Shown: in pieces, positions 62,552 to 64,000 of the stretch | Layout of the letters: each line of letters starts with the position of its first letter | Position numbering within the stretch: the first letter of the stretch is position 1 | Origin: Mycolicibacterium sp. CR10 | GTDB taxonomy: Bacteria > Actinomycetota > Actinomycetes > Mycobacteriales > Mycobacteriaceae | Direction of reading: 5' to 3' | DNA length: 64,000 bases | Assembly: GCF_005222675.1 (NCBI RefSeq) | Contig: NZ_STGE01000001.1 | Span: forward strand, 19,061 to 83,060 | Notes under the pieces: model-generated | Told to the model about the DNA's origin: nothing | Seen by the model: only the letters and a program-made list of their open reading frames with translations | Databases searched by the model: none | Program-made: the position numbers and the translations under genes

Positions 62552-63271
62552 CAGCGGGCCGTACAGCACTTCTTGGCACAGGCTCTCCCACGACGTGCCC
62601 GCACCGACGGCCACCGCCTCGGCACCAGCGGTCAACCCGAAGTTGGTGTACTCATACGACGTCCGGAACTCGCCCAGCGGCAACTGACGCAGGTGTTCGA
62701 GCACGTGGGCGCGGTCGTAACCCAGGTCCTCCAGCAGATCGCCCGCCTGATCAGGCAGCCCCGAGCGGTGCGCGAACATGTCACCGACCGTCACCATCCT
62801 CGTCACGGTGGGGTCGGCGAGCGCGAACCACGGAAGCTTCTCCACCACCGGGGTGTTCCACGAGACCGCAGCCGCCCCCACCTGGTGGGCGACGACGGTC
62901 GAACTCAGCGACTTCGACAGCGACGCCAGCTGAAACACCGGATCCGGATCGACCCTGTTGCCCGGTGCATCCCCATTGCAAACATCCTTCACGCCGAAAC
63001 CCCTGGCGTACACCGTCTTTCCACCGTGCACCACGGCGACCGCCATGCCGGGAACCCCCGAGGCCTTCAAGAGCTCGTCGGCGATGCCGTGGAGCATGCC
63101 GACGGCGTCCTCGACGGCGTTGGCCGGCAGGCCCATCGCCGGATCCAGGGGTGGCACCACCTCGGCGGTGCTCGACGTCGTCGGCGGACCGGCGGACGTC
63201 GCGTCGCATCCTCCGATAAACGCCGCCACGGCGACCAACCCGACCAGCTTGAACATCGACGAACGGTGCAC
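62537..63271 (-). pseudogene. C-truncated lipoprotein serine hydrolase (beta-lactamase class C-like)
   Basis: 244 codons. Signal sequence with lipobox-like FIGGC (Cys22), then the penicillin-binding fold: SxxK at Ser117-Lys120 (LASLSKS) and YxN at Tyr208-Asn210 (YEYTNFG). The family usually has 400-500 residues including a C-terminal HxG region, which is missing: the frame stops after GPLGMTI at the junction with IS110 sequence. The start GTG 63271 (or ATG 63256) lacks a clear ribosome site. Probably inactive. Confidence 0.7.
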
Positions 63272-63416
63272 ACCAGGAGGTTAAACGGTCAGACCCGCCA
63301 CCACGGGTCCAGCGCAAACCCCGGATGCGGCCGAACCCACACAGCTGCACACCGCTGCGACGGACGTGGTGACCACCGCGGGCTGCGGACCCCGGTGGAC
63401 CCGAGTGGTCGATACT

Positions 63417-63542
63417 TCACGAGCGGTCTTCCTTCGTTGGCGGTGCGATGGAGAGTGCGGGCAGGAGGACGTCGTCGACCAGCGCGGTGAGGAACGCCAA
63501 CTCGAAGGGTTTGCGTTGGGTGAGTGACCGGTAGGCCGCCAT
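63417..63542 (-). CDS. Small protein, unknown function
   Basis: 41 codons from ATG 63542, which directly follows the stop of the preceding small gene (TAAATG). The protein starts MAAYRSLTQRKPFELAFLTAL and continues VDDVLLPALSIAPP. The tandem arrangement and unbiased amino-acid content suggest real coding, but I recognise no family. Confidence 0.4.
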   Translation of the reverse strand: MAAYRSLTQRKPFELAFLTALVDDVLLPALSIAPPTKEDRS

Positions 63543-63725
63543 TTACGGGATGACCTGCGCCAGGGTGTCAATGGCTGCGGTGTCGGCGATCTGGTGACGG
63601 TCGGCGGCGCGGCGCATCAGCAGACGCAGCGCAGCCGACCAGGGCTCGACGATGACGTCGTTGGCGGCTTCCGCGATCACACCACAGCGCAGACAATCGA
63701 TACCGGGCTCGGACCCATGATTCAT
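63543..63725 (-). CDS. Small protein, unknown function
   Basis: 60 aa, with CLRCGVIAEAANDVIVEPWSAALRLLMRRAADRHQI. Two cysteines (CLRC) could bind metal. It begins 15 bases from a perfect inverted repeat (63740-63767), which may be its operator. No family recognised. Confidence 0.45.
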   Translation of the reverse strand: MNHGSEPGIDCLRCGVIAEAANDVIVEPWSAALRLLMRRAADRHQIADTAAIDTLAQVIP

Positions 63726-63739
63726 CCCTGGAGGAGCTA

Positions 63740-63767
63740 GTCATGGATAACGACTGATATCCATGAC
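63740..63767. promoter_or_regulatory. Perfect 10-base inverted repeat, probable operator
   Basis: GTCATGGATA and TATCCATGAC, exact reverse complements separated by 8 bases, just upstream of the small gene starting at 63725. The arm length and spacing are typical of repressor sites such as TetR-type operators. No regulator gene is visible inside the window; it may lie beyond 64000. Confidence 0.55.
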
Positions 63768-64000
63768 CTCTGGTTACTGTAGGAGCGCATCAATCCGGGA
63801 CCCAGCAGCCGCTAGCACGCGATTCCCAGCCGTTGGGCACGCACCGCGTTACGCAGCGGCCTTGCTGTGTGACGCTTCGATGTCGAGGGGCGCAGACACC
63901 AGCCGACCCCAGGATGAGTCCGGGGACTATCTCGCTAACGGTGTTTCCGGCGGTTTTCATCAGTAGGTTTCGGCTGCCGGGAATCGATCGGCGAAGGTGA

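Overview
The window looks like part of a high-GC actinobacterial replicon, almost certainly a Mycobacterium-type organism that grows on polycyclic aromatic hydrocarbons (PAH). It carries a complete yrbE/mce uptake operon with mce-associated genes, mycobacterial-style secreted CAP and DUF732 proteins, and gene sets ordered like the nidDBA / phd / pht clusters known from phenanthrene- and pyrene-degrading mycobacteria. I saw no tRNA, rRNA or CRISPR.

Layout: about 41 kb (1-41185) runs on the minus strand, interrupted only by insertion-sequence debris. In transcription order, from high to low coordinates: a phthalate 3,4-dioxygenase operon (phtAa-phtAb-small protein-phtB-phtAc-phtAd, 41185-36586) with its IclR regulator phtR divergent at 41697. 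Next come lower-pathway genes (phdI, phdJ, phdF, an SCP2-like gene, a second hydratase-aldolase, 36361-31749), then nidD, an IS30-type element flanked by IS3 remnants, and nidB-nidA with a short-chain dehydrogenase and a zinc alcohol dehydrogenase. A tightly coupled unusual operon follows (AprA-like flavoprotein, double 4Fe-4S ferredoxin, Asp-box beta-propeller, Rieske oxygenase alpha and beta, SCP2 protein, orphan PcaG-like protein). The strand ends with the yrbEAB-mceABCDEF-mas-mas operon, an epoxide hydrolase, an aldehyde dehydrogenase, an MFS exporter, a MarR regulator and a truncated Rieske alpha gene at the window edge.

The 42.5-53 kb part holds protocatechuate catabolism (pcaHGBLIJ plus a cupin, minus strand) with its divergent IclR regulator, and a plus-strand pair encoding a DapA-type aldolase and a ketopantoate-reductase-like enzyme. 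An AraC regulator follows at 53060. At 53.5-58.4 kb there is a second complete PAH-type dioxygenase operon (SDR, alpha, beta, small protein, ferredoxin, reductase). Together the genes could carry a fused-ring arene through dihydrodiol, diol, ring cleavage, aldehyde and hydroxynaphthoate steps to phthalate, then through protocatechuate to beta-ketoadipyl-CoA. A recognisable 3,4-dihydroxyphthalate decarboxylase and the thiolase pcaF are not in this window.

The right end (58.4-64 kb) is gene-poor and decayed: secreted CAP and DUF732 proteins, a mce-associated remnant, and pieces of a DUF2637 protein, a MobF-type relaxase, an IS110 transposase and a truncated serine hydrolase. It looks like a scar of a conjugative or mobile backbone beside the catabolic island. 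Function calls are by reading sequence only; no database search was run.
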